Shown in pieces: positions 31,864 through 39,647 of a stretch of DNA of 41,243 nt (positions are counted from its first letter, which is position 1; each line of letters starts with the position of its first letter). The DNA comes from JADJWR01 sp964509545 (GTDB taxonomy: Bacteria > Pseudomonadota > Gammaproteobacteria > Burkholderiales > Burkholderiaceae_F). A program made the translations under genes and the position numbers. The notes beneath the pieces are model-generated. The model was not told where the DNA came from and ran no database searches. It saw only the letters and a program-made list of their open reading frames with translations. The stretch is from contig CAZDXQ010000034.1 in NCBI GenBank assembly GCA_964509545.1, positions 1 through 41,243 of the forward strand, read 5' to 3'.

Positions 31864-33587
31864 ACGGCGGCGAACGCATCGCCGCGGTGCTGCGCGCGCA
31901 CGGCGTGCCGATCCTGTTCACGCTGTGCGGCGGCCACATCTCGCCGATCCTCGCCGCGTCCAAGGCGCGCGGCATCCGCGTCGTCGACACGCGCGACGAG
32001 GCCACGGCGGTGTTCGCCGCCGATGCGGTGGCGCGGCTGACCGGCGCGCCGGGCGTGGTTGCCGTCACCGCCGGTCCGGGGCTGACCAACACGATCACCG
32101 CGCTGAAGAACGCGCAGCTGGCGCAAAGCCCGCTGCTGCTGCTCGGCGGCGCCGCGCCGACCGCCTTGCAGGGCCGCGGCGCGCTGCAGGACATCGACCA
32201 GAGGCCGCTGGTGGCGCCGCACGTCAAGCGCGTGTTCCAGGTCAGGCGCGTCGCCGACCTCGGCACCTCGGTCGAACAAGCGCTGCGGCTGGCCGCCGAC
32301 GGCGTGCCGGGGCCGGTGTTCGTCGAGTGCGCGGTCGATCTGCTCTACGACGAGGCGCTGATCCGCCAGTGGTACGCGCAGGCCGCCGGCACGGGCACCT
32401 CGATTGGCGACCGCCTGCTGCGCTGGTACCTGAACCGCCATGCCGATCGGATGTTCGACGGCAGCGGCCACATGTCGGCACCGCAGGTCACGGCCGTCGC
32501 GGCGCCGGTTGCGGCCGAAGCCGCGGTGGCCCGCGCCGCCGCGGCGCTCGCGCGCGCGCAGCGCCCCCTGATGGTGATCGGCAGCCAGGCGCTGCTGGCG
32601 GTCGAGCGGGTGCCGGAGCTGGCGATGGCGATCGCGACTCTCGGCATTCCCGCGTACCTGTCCGGCATGGCGCGCGGGCTGCTCGGCCGCAGTCATCCGC
32701 TGCAGATGCGGCACGCGCGCCGCAACGCGCTGCGCGAGTCCGACTGCGTGCTGCTGGCCGGCGTGCCCTGCGATTTCCGCCTCGACTACGGCAAGCATGT
32801 GCGCCGCTCGGCCACGCTGATCGCGGCCAACCGCAGCGCGAAGGATGCGAAGCTGAACCGGTGGCCGAGCGTCGCCGCGATCGGCGACGCCGGTCTGACA
32901 TTGATCGCGCTGGCGGCGAAACTCGGCGACCGCGCTCGCCGGCCCGACTGGGTGGCGCAATTGCGCGCCCGCGACGACGCCCGCGAGCAGGAGATCGATG
33001 CGCAGGCCGCCGCGGTGGGAGAACACGTCAATCCGATCGCGCTGTTCCGCGCACTCGACGCGGCCGCCGCCGACGACGCGGTGATGGTTGCCGACGGCGG
33101 CGATTTCGTCGCCACGGCGTCGTATATCGTGCGGCCGCGCGGGCCGCTGTCGTGGCTCGACCCGGGGGCTTTCGGCACGCTCGGCGTCGGCGCCGGCTTC
33201 GCCCTCGGCACGAAGCTGCTGCGGCCGCAGGCCGAGACGTGGCTGATCTGGGGCGACGGCGCCAGCGGCTACGGGCTCGTGGAGTTCGACAGCTTCGTCC
33301 GCCATGGCGCGCCGGTGATCGCCGTGGTCGGCAACGACGCCTGCTGGTCGCAGATCGCGCGCGAACAGGTCAAGATGCTGCACGACGACGTCGGCACCGT
33401 GCTGGCGCGCAGCGACTACCAGCGCGTGGTCGAGGGCTTCGGCGCCGCGGGCCTCATCGCGAAGAAGACGGACGAGGTTCCATCCGTGCTCGCCGCTGCG
33501 CGCGAGATCGCCCGCAGCGGCAGGCCGGTGCTGGTCAACGTCTGGCTCGATCGGACCGACTTCCGCGAAGGGTCGCTGTCGATGTGA
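31860..33587 (+). CDS. ThDP-dependent enzyme, ILVBL/HACL2-like lyase
   Basis: This 575-residue thiamine diphosphate enzyme has the three domains of the acetolactate synthase superfamily. The catalytic Glu47 lies in TRDEATAVFAADA, and GPGLTNTITALKNAQ follows. The ThDP/Mg motif is GDG (465-467) to Asn492. The CGGHISPIL start and the block around ALQDIDQ resemble ILVBL (2-hydroxyacyl-CoA lyase 2) more than housekeeping IlvB, and no IlvN small subunit is near. Family lyases split 2-hydroxyacyl-CoA into an aldehyde or ketone plus formyl-CoA. GTG 31860 overlaps the ligase stop, so coupling is strong. Confidence 0.86.
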   Translation: MNGGERIAAVLRAHGVPILFTLCGGHISPILAASKARGIRVVDTRDEATAVFAADAVARLTGAPGVVAVTAGPGLTNTITALKNAQLAQSPLLLLGGAAPTALQGRGALQDIDQRPLVAPHVKRVFQVRRVADLGTSVEQALRLAADGVPGPVFVECAVDLLYDEALIRQWYAQAAGTGTSIGDRLLRWYLNRHADRMFDGSGHMSAPQVTAVAAPVAAEAAVARAAAALARAQRPLMVIGSQALLAVERVPELAMAIATLGIPAYLSGMARGLLGRSHPLQMRHARRNALRESDCVLLAGVPCDFRLDYGKHVRRSATLIAANRSAKDAKLNRWPSVAAIGDAGLTLIALAAKLGDRARRPDWVAQLRARDDAREQEIDAQAAAVGEHVNPIALFRALDAAAADDAVMVADGGDFVATASYIVRPRGPLSWLDPGAFGTLGVGAGFALGTKLLRPQAETWLIWGDGASGYGLVEFDSFVRHGAPVIAVVGNDACWSQIAREQVKMLHDDVGTVLARSDYQRVVEGFGAAGLIAKKTDEVPSVLAAAREIARSGRPVLVNVWLDRTDFREGSLSM

Positions 33588-33738
33588 GCAGTCCGCTCCG
33601 AACGATCGCTCCGACGCGCCGTCCGATCGGTGCAACGGGGTCTCGGCCGGCAGCCATCGAAGCCTTGGCGAATCCTCGGAGATGCCGGAAGCGGTCGGCT
33701 GCATTCGCCGCCGGCAGCGGCCTCTGAACAGGTTCGAG

Positions 33739-33984
33739 TCAGAGGCCGACGATGCGTGTATTCGGGCCCTGGGCGCCGAGCGCTGCGTGAACCACGCGCC
33801 CGATCTCGGCCGCCTTGATCGCGTCACCGTCGTAGTTCACTCGCATTATGCGACGCACATGCGGGCTGAAATCCATGAAACGGATCCCCGGGCGGTTCCT
33901 CAGGGCGTCCTCGAGCCTGACGCGCAGTTCATCGCTGGGGTCCAAACGCAGATCTAGCATCACGGTCACGCCTTCATTGCTCAT
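33739..33984 (-). CDS. Small HMA-like (ferredoxin-fold) protein lacking Cys
   Basis: This 81-residue protein follows the heavy-metal-associated beta-alpha-beta-beta-alpha-beta order. Strand VTVMLDLRL is followed by helix DELRVRLEDALRNRPG, strands GIRFMDFSPHVRRIMRVNYD, helix AIKAAEIGRVVHAALG and strand TRIVGL. The CxxC metal pair is absent, so it should not bind metal in the HMA way. AAGGA lies eight bases before ATG 33984, and a promoter-like pair with inverted repeats lies just upstream. I recognise no named family. Convergent with the lyase, it stands alone. Confidence 0.7.
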   Translation of the reverse strand: MSNEGVTVMLDLRLDPSDELRVRLEDALRNRPGIRFMDFSPHVRRIMRVNYDGDAIKAAEIGRVVHAALGAQGPNTRIVGL

Positions 33985-34002
33985 GGTCGCATCCTTCAGT
34001 CA

Positions 34003-34041
34003 GTTCGCTTTACGGAACAGAACGATTCTGCTCAAGCGAAC
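34003..34041 (-). promoter_or_regulatory. Promoter with flanking inverted repeat for the HMA-like gene
   Basis: On the minus strand TTGAGC (34030-34035) and TAAAGC (34007-34012) are 17 bp apart. The arms gttcgctt (34003-34010) and aagcgaac (34034-34041) form an 8-bp perfect inverted repeat that overlaps both hexamers. A repressor binding these arms would block the promoter. The transcript would start about 25 bp before the ATG at 33984. Confidence 0.45.
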
Positions 34042-34603
34042 AGACTAGGCGTCCAGCGTTTCGGGAGAATGTCGTGTGGTTATTGCCGTGTTGCCTGCCT
34101 GTATCGCTGACGCCCACTGCGCGCGACCTCCCGACGTGCGCTCTTGGTGGCCGACAGCGGCCGAGACGCCGCAGGCCGTGGCGGACCGATGTGCATCGCC
34201 GCACCCGACTGGCCCGGTGCGATGTTGGTTCAGAACCAATCGTCGGCGACGCAGCGACCGTCGCACGGAAGAACTTCGAAGCGCACGAGAACATCGAAAT
34301 GGTCGACGCGGATCCGGGCCACGGGCTCGGGTTCGGCGAGCCTCGGATTGACCGCTGCGACGCCGCCCCTGTTGATCCGTTTCCCGTGCGCGCCAGAACG
34401 CGACGCAGCCGTACGTGGGACAGAAGTGAAACTCGATCGACCGCGGCCGGCGGCGCAGCCGGTCGACGGGCTCCTCGACGCCGAGGCGTGCCGAAGGCCC
34501 ATCGAGCGGCGGCGGTTATGCTGCGCACTGCCGCCAGTGAACGGTACGCCGGGGCGCCGGTGACTGCCGTCAGCGCGCCCGCTGTCAACCACCCGAAGTA
34601 CCG
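34042..34603. other. Gap without a recognisable gene
   Basis: This 562-bp stretch holds no coding region I recognise on either strand. The only structure seen is a 7-bp inverted repeat ttggttc/gaaccaa with one base between the arms (34225-34239). Frames are Arg- and Pro-rich and show no family motif. It may hold the promoter of the M23 peptidase, or a decayed gene. Confidence 0.5.
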
Positions 34604-36037
34604 ATGCGCACATTTTCGTCTGATCGCCCCCGCAGCAAGCTTCCCCTCGTCGTCCTCCTGCTGATCGTCATTGCCGCCGTCGCCGGCGGCGGTTATTACC
34701 TGTGGCCGCGCTTCGAGTCTGCGCCGCCGCAGATCGCCGTCTCGCCCGATGTCGACGTGCTCGGCCTGGCGCCGCTCGAGATCCAGATCACCGACCGCGG
34801 CACCGGTCTGAAGTCCGTCACGGCGACGCTTTCCCAGGGCGGCACCGAAATGAGCCTCGCCGCGGAACAGTTCACGCAGCCGGTGGGCGAGAAGAAACTC
34901 ATGCTGGCTTTGGCCAAGGTCACCGGCGTGAAGGAAGGCCCTGCCGTGCTGCGCGTCGCCGCCCGCGATGCCTCGCTGTTCAGTGGCAACGAGGCGGTGC
35001 TGCAGAAGAACGTCACCATCGACATCACGCCGCCGACGCTTGAACTGGTCGCCGACGACCGCTACGTGAATTTCGGCGGCGTCGGCGTCATCGTCTACAA
35101 GGCGTCGGCGGACACGGCTGCGAGCGGCGTGAAGATCGGCGGGCACTTCTTCCCCGGCTTCGCCGGCCAGGTGAAGGATCGTGCCGACCATTTCCTCGCG
35201 CTGTTCGCGCATCCGTACGACACGCCGCCGGAAGCGCGGCCGCTGCTCGTCGCCACCGACGGCGCCGGCAACTCGCGCGAGATGCGCCTCGCCTACGAGC
35301 TGAAGGACGTCCGCTACAGGAAGAGCACCATCGCCCTGACCGACAGCTTCCTGCAGAACAAGGTGGCGCCGCTCGCCGCCGACGCCGCCGCGCGCCAGGG
35401 CTCGCCGAAGGAACTCTTCCTCGCCGTCAACAGGCAACTGCGCAAGGACAACGAAGACCGCATCGCGGCGATCACGAAGAAGGCCACGCCGGCGATGCTG
35501 TGGAAGGATGCGTTCGTGCAGCTCAGCAATTCCAAGGTCGAGGCCAACTTCGCCGACCAACGCACGTACACCTACAACGGCGAGCCGGTCGACACCGCCT
35601 ATCACCTCGGTTACGACCTGTCGGTGACCAAGCAGTATCCGGTCGAAGCCGCCAACAGCGGCACCGTGGCCTTCACCGGCGATCTCGGCATCTACGGCAA
35701 CAGCGTGATCGTCGATCACGGCCTCGGCCTGTTCACGCTATACAGCCATCTCAGCTCGATCGACGCCAGGACAGGCGACTCCGTCGCCAAGCGCCAGGTG
35801 CTCGGCAAGACCGGCGAGACCGGGCTTGCCGCCGGCGACCACCTGCACTATGGCGTCTACCTCGCCGGTGTGCCGGTGCTGCCCGTGGAGTGGTGGGACC
35901 CGAAGTGGATCGACGACAACATCACGCCCAAGCTGCAGGGGCGCAGCGGCCAGGAGATCGCGCAGGCGCAGCAGTCGGTGAAGGCGAAGCCGAAAGCGGC
36001 GAGCAAGGGCAAGGGTGGCGCAAAGCGGCGGCGGTAG
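34604..36037 (+). CDS. M23 family metallopeptidase (LytM-like), membrane-anchored
   Basis: This 477-residue protein has an N-terminal anchor helix (about residues 13-34). An Ig-like or beta-rich middle (about 40-235) lies before a C-terminal peptidase M23 domain (about 315-440). Zinc ligands are visible: His334 and Asp338 in HLGYD, and His415 in the HLH motif (DHLHYGVY). M23 enzymes cleave peptidoglycan cross-links in the periplasm. No degenerate residue is seen, so it is probably active. The last 30 residues are Lys/Ala-rich (KAKPKAASKGKGGAKRRR), which is unusual for an exported M23 protein. It converges with the LrgB gene. Confidence 0.92.
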   Translation: MRTFSSDRPRSKLPLVVLLLIVIAAVAGGGYYLWPRFESAPPQIAVSPDVDVLGLAPLEIQITDRGTGLKSVTATLSQGGTEMSLAAEQFTQPVGEKKLMLALAKVTGVKEGPAVLRVAARDASLFSGNEAVLQKNVTIDITPPTLELVADDRYVNFGGVGVIVYKASADTAASGVKIGGHFFPGFAGQVKDRADHFLALFAHPYDTPPEARPLLVATDGAGNSREMRLAYELKDVRYRKSTIALTDSFLQNKVAPLAADAAARQGSPKELFLAVNRQLRKDNEDRIAAITKKATPAMLWKDAFVQLSNSKVEANFADQRTYTYNGEPVDTAYHLGYDLSVTKQYPVEAANSGTVAFTGDLGIYGNSVIVDHGLGLFTLYSHLSSIDARTGDSVAKRQVLGKTGETGLAAGDHLHYGVYLAGVPVLPVEWWDPKWIDDNITPKLQGRSGQEIAQAQQSVKAKPKAASKGKGGAKRRR

Positions 36038-36175
36038 TTGCCTGCTGACCGACGCAAGTCGCTCGGCCGGCGCCGTCGCTGCCGACCCGAGTCTCGACGC
36101 GCGGCGGTGATGTCGCACCGGCGCGCCTTGCCTGCCTGAGCGAGAGGCGTGGCGATCGATGCCGGCGGGACTTGA

Positions 36176-36904
36176 TCAGCCGAGCAGCGAGATCAGCCAA
36201 GGCGCCAGCCAGGGCGCGACGAGCGCGGTGGCCAGTGCCGTCAGCCCCATCGCCAGGCCGGCGAAGGCGCCGGCCTCGTCGCTGACGATGAAGGCGCGCG
36301 CCACGCCCTGGCCGTGGCCGGCCAGGCCGATGGCGAAGCCGCGCACCGCGTGGCTTTTCACGCCGAGCGCATCGAAGACGAAGCGGCCGAGCGCGGCGGC
36401 GACGATGCCGGTCGCCACGACGACCACCGCAGTCAGCGATGGGATGCCGCCGATCTTCTCGCTGATGCCCATCGCCACCGGCGTCGTCACCGACTTGGCG
36501 GCAAGCGAGGCGATCGTCGCGTCGGATGCGCCGAGCAGCCAGGCGATGGCGAGCGCCGAAACCATGGCGACCACGACGCCGACCGCGAGGCCAGCGGTCA
36601 GCGCGAAGCCGACGCGGCGCAGCTTCGGCACCTGCTCGGCGAGCGGCACGGCGAGCGCCACGGTCGCCGGCCCGAGCAGGAAGTGGACGAACTGCGCGCC
36701 CTCGAAATAGGTCGCATACGGTGTTCCGGTGGCGACGAGCAGGCCCGTGAGCAGGATGACCGCGATCGCCACCGGGTTGACCAGCGGGTTGAAGCGGCTG
36801 CGCTCGTACAGCGCAAAGGCGAGGATGTAGGCAGCGAGCGTCAGCGTCAGCCACAGCAGCGGCGACGCGGCGAGGTAGACCCAGACGTCGGCGACGGGAT
36901 TCAT
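36176..36904 (-). CDS. LrgB/CidB family membrane protein
   Basis: This 242-residue membrane protein of the LrgB/CidB/PLGG1 family has about seven helices. The family core SVTTPVAMGISEKIGGIPSLTAVVVVATGI (about residues 136-165) and VRGFAIGLAGHGQGVARAF (about 185-203) are clear. LrgAB was first described as a holin-like pair. Later work links homologues to carboxylate transport: plant PLGG1 carries glycolate and glycerate, and Bacillus PftAB carries pyruvate. Its ATG at 36904 overlaps the LrgA stop by four bases. It is the last gene after glcDEF. Confidence 0.93.
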   Translation of the reverse strand: MNPVADVWVYLAASPLLWLTLTLAAYILAFALYERSRFNPLVNPVAIAVILLTGLLVATGTPYATYFEGAQFVHFLLGPATVALAVPLAEQVPKLRRVGFALTAGLAVGVVVAMVSALAIAWLLGASDATIASLAAKSVTTPVAMGISEKIGGIPSLTAVVVVATGIVAAALGRFVFDALGVKSHAVRGFAIGLAGHGQGVARAFIVSDEAGAFAGLAMGLTALATALVAPWLAPWLISLLG

Positions 36905-37254
36905 CCGGGATCGTCGTCGCGCAGCAGCGCGCGCACGGTCAGCGCCGTGGCGGCCAGCGCCAGCACGGTGCTGACGACGATCGCCACGACGATCGCCACG
37001 CCTTCGGCGGCGAGCCGCGCGCCGTGCACCATCACGCCGACGCCGGCAGGCACGAACAGCAGCGACAGGTGGGACAGCAGCGTGTTCGACGTCGGCTTCA
37101 GCCGCGCCAGCAGGTCGCGGCGCAGGGCCACGGCGGCGAGGAGCAGCGTCATGCCGAGCACCGGTCCCGGCACCGGCAGCGCCCAGGCGAAGGTGATCGC
37201 CTCGCCGATCAACTGGAAGGCGAGCAGCAGCGCCAGCGCCTGCAGGATCGCCAC
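36901..37254 (-). CDS. LrgA/CidA family membrane protein
   Basis: This 117-residue protein is of the LrgA/CidA family, with four helices. The family motif LPVPGPVLGMTLLLAAV (about residues 26-42) and LLFVPAGVGVMVH (about 64-76) are typical. It partners LrgB, with which it overlaps by four bases. It begins nine bases after the glcF stop, so it almost surely belongs to the glcDEF transcript. A role as the transport partner for glycolate or a related acid is inferred from position and the plant PLGG1 homology. Confidence 0.92.
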   Translation of the reverse strand: MAILQALALLLAFQLIGEAITFAWALPVPGPVLGMTLLLAAVALRRDLLARLKPTSNTLLSHLSLLFVPAGVGVMVHGARLAAEGVAIVVAIVVSTVLALAATALTVRALLRDDDPG

Positions 37255-37263
37255 GGCCGGCGG

Positions 37264-38517
37264 CTATCGCTTCGCGGCTGCGTCGAGCCGCGCGTCGAGC
37301 CACTCGATCCAGTGTGCTACCGGCCGCTCGGTGCCGCTTTGCAGGTGCGTGATGCAGCCGATATTGGCCGACAGGATCACCTCGGGCGCCGGCGCTTCGA
37401 GGTGGCCGAGCCGGCGGTCGCGCAATTTGTAGGCGAGGTCGGGCTGCAGCACCGAGTAGGTGCCGGCCGAGCCGCAGCAGAAGTGCGATTCGCCCACGGG
37501 TAGGACCTCGGCGCCGAGCGCGGCGAGCAGCCCCTCGACCTCGCCGCGGACCTGCTGCGCATGCTGCAGCGTGCACGGCGAGTGGAAGACGACGCGCGCG
37601 CCGCGTGCCGCCGCAGCCCGTTGCCGATCGGCCAACCGGGCCTTGATCGCTTCGGCCATCGGCGCGAGGAGTTCGGCCACGTCCCTGGCGAGTTCGCTGA
37701 CCCGCTGCGCCCGGGCCGCATACGCCGCGTCGTTGCGCAGCATGTGGCCGTATTCGCGCACCTGCGCGCCGCAGCCGCTGGCGTTCATCACGATCGCCTC
37801 GCAGCCGGCCTCGATGTGCGGCCACCAGGCGTCGATGTTGGCGCGCGCCTCGGCGAGACCGCCGTCGTGGTCGTTCAGGTGATAACGGATCGCGCCGCAG
37901 CAGCCGGCCGCGGCGGGAATGACCAGTTCGATGCCCAGGGCGTCGAACACGCGCCGCGTGGCGGCGTTGATGTTGGGCGCCATGGCCGGCTGCACGCAGC
38001 CTTCGAGCATCAGCATCCGGCGCGGGTGCGAGCGGCGCGGCGTGCTTCCCGCGTCCTGCGGCGCCGGCACCTTGCTTTTCAGCGCGCCCGGCAGCAGCGG
38101 CCGCGCCAGCTGGCCGAGCTTCATCGCCGGCCCGAACAGCGGGCTGGTCAACCCCGCCTTCAGCGCCTGTCGCACGAGGCGTGCGGCGAGCGGCCGCGGC
38201 ACCTGTTCCTCGACCACCTTGCGGCCGATGTCGACCAGTCGCCCGTACTGCACGCCGGACGGGCAGGTGGTCTCGCAGTTGCGGCACGTCAGGCAGCGGT
38301 CGAGGTGAAGCTGCGTCTTACCGGTGGGCCGCGCGCCTTCGAGCACCTGCTTGATCAGGTAGATGCGGCCGCGCGGCCCGTCGAGTTCGTCGCCGAGCAG
38401 TTGATACGTTGGGCAGGTCGCGGTGCAGAAACCGCAATGCACGCACTTGCCGAGGATCTCGGCGGCCTCCTGCCCTTCCGGCGTGTCGCGGATGAAATCG
38501 GCGAGGTTGGTCTGCAT
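37264..38517 (-). CDS. glcF: Glycolate oxidase iron-sulfur subunit
   Basis: GlcF is the electron-transfer subunit of glycolate oxidase. The 417-residue protein has two 4Fe-4S motifs: Cys25, 28, 31, 35 (CVHCGFCTATCP) and Cys75, 78, 81, 85 (CLTCRNCETTCP). Two CCG-type domains follow with CCGAIRYH (about 206) and CCGSAGTYS (about 350). It passes electrons from GlcD/GlcE to the quinone pool. Its start is at 38517, next to the glcE stop, so translation is coupled. The LrgA gene starts nine bases after its stop. Confidence 0.97.
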   Translation of the reverse strand: MQTNLADFIRDTPEGQEAAEILGKCVHCGFCTATCPTYQLLGDELDGPRGRIYLIKQVLEGARPTGKTQLHLDRCLTCRNCETTCPSGVQYGRLVDIGRKVVEEQVPRPLAARLVRQALKAGLTSPLFGPAMKLGQLARPLLPGALKSKVPAPQDAGSTPRRSHPRRMLMLEGCVQPAMAPNINAATRRVFDALGIELVIPAAAGCCGAIRYHLNDHDGGLAEARANIDAWWPHIEAGCEAIVMNASGCGAQVREYGHMLRNDAAYAARAQRVSELARDVAELLAPMAEAIKARLADRQRAAAARGARVVFHSPCTLQHAQQVRGEVEGLLAALGAEVLPVGESHFCCGSAGTYSVLQPDLAYKLRDRRLGHLEAPAPEVILSANIGCITHLQSGTERPVAHWIEWLDARLDAAAKR

Positions 38518-39570
38518 CTACCCGTCGTACATCCGCCCTAAATTGAAGATGCCGGCCGGATCGAACTCGGCCTTCAGCCGCTTGTGGATGGCGGCGATGG
38601 GCCGCGGCAGCGGCGTGAACACGTCGCGCCGTTCGCCGCCGCGGAACCGCGTCGCGTGGCCGCCGAGTGCCGCAGCGCGGGCGCGGATCTCGCCGGCCGG
38701 CGCATCGCTGCGCAGCCACCGCTGCGCGCCGTCCCATTCGATCAGTTGCGCGCCGGCAAGATCGAGCGGCTGCGCTGTCGACGGCAGGGCGAGACGCCAT
38801 AGCGGCGTCGCGCCGTGGAAGAATGGGTCAGTGTGCTCGCGCAGGCCGTGCCACAACGCCGCGCCTTCGGCACGATCGCCGCCGATCTTCTTCTGCGCTT
38901 GCGCCACCGCGGCGCGCGCGCCCGACAGCCGCACGTGCAGCACGCCGTCGCGCCAGGCGGTGGCGGAGACCGGCATCGGCTGGCCGGCCCATTCGTTCAT
39001 CCGCGCCAGTGCCGCGGCTTCATCGAGTTCGAGGCGCAGCGTCGCTTCCGTCACGGGCTTGGGCAGCACTTTCAGCGACACCTCGGTGATCACGCCGAGC
39101 ACGCCGAGTGAGCCCGCCGCCAGACGCGCGACGTCGTAGCCGGCGACGTTCTTCATCACCGTGCCGCCGAACGAAAGCATCTCGCCGCGGCCGGCGAGCA
39201 GCTTCGCGCCGAGCACGAAGTCGCGAACGCCGCCGGCGCTGGCTCGCCGAGGGCCGGCGAGGCCGGCGGCGATGCACCCGCCGACGGTGGCCTCGGCGCC
39301 GAAATGCGGCGGCTCGAACGGGAGCATCTGGCCGGCCGCATCGAGCACCGCCTCGAGTTCGGCCAGCCGCGTGCCGCAGCGCGCAGTGATCACCAGTTCG
39401 GTCGGCTCGTGCGCGACGATGCCCGCGTACGCGCGTGGGTCGAGCCGCTCGCCGCGGCTGTCGTTGCCGTAGAAGTCCTTGCTGCCGCCGGCAAGAATCA
39501 GAAGCGGCGTGCGCGCGGCGGCGGCTGCGCGCACGCGCTCGATCAGTTCGCCCAGGGCTGCGTCGGCCAT
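38518..39570 (-). CDS. glcE: Glycolate oxidase FAD-binding subunit
   Basis: GlcE is the second flavin-binding subunit of glycolate oxidase. The 350-residue protein has an FAD_binding_4 (PCMH) domain at about residues 10-180: LILAGGSKDFYG, ATVGGCIAAGLAGPRRASAGGVRDFVLG and MLSFGGTVMKNVAGYDVARLAAGSLGVLGVITEV. The C-terminal part ends in IHKRLKAEFDPAGIFNLGRM, as usual for GlcE. It is shorter than GlcD and lacks its full C-terminal domain, matching the family. It begins 77 bp after the glcD stop. Confidence 0.97.
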   Translation of the reverse strand: MADAALGELIERVRAAAAARTPLLILAGGSKDFYGNDSRGERLDPRAYAGIVAHEPTELVITARCGTRLAELEAVLDAAGQMLPFEPPHFGAEATVGGCIAAGLAGPRRASAGGVRDFVLGAKLLAGRGEMLSFGGTVMKNVAGYDVARLAAGSLGVLGVITEVSLKVLPKPVTEATLRLELDEAAALARMNEWAGQPMPVSATAWRDGVLHVRLSGARAAVAQAQKKIGGDRAEGAALWHGLREHTDPFFHGATPLWRLALPSTAQPLDLAGAQLIEWDGAQRWLRSDAPAGEIRARAAALGGHATRFRGGERRDVFTPLPRPIAAIHKRLKAEFDPAGIFNLGRMYDG

Positions 39571-39647
39571 CGCTCAGTTCGCCGCGAAGTCGCGGACCGA
39601 GGCGCAGGCCGACGATCGCGACAGGGCGGTGCGGCGTCGCAGGAGCA

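Noticed and set aside
31860..33587. Annotating the ThDP enzyme as acetolactate synthase (ilvB)
   Set aside because: No IlvN small subunit or ilvC neighbour is present, and its N-terminal and cofactor motifs look closer to ILVBL/HACL2. Left as lyase-like.
36176..37254. Calling LrgAB a holin/antiholin autolysis pair
   Set aside because: Context with glcDEF and the carboxylate-transport roles of homologues make that reading less likely here.
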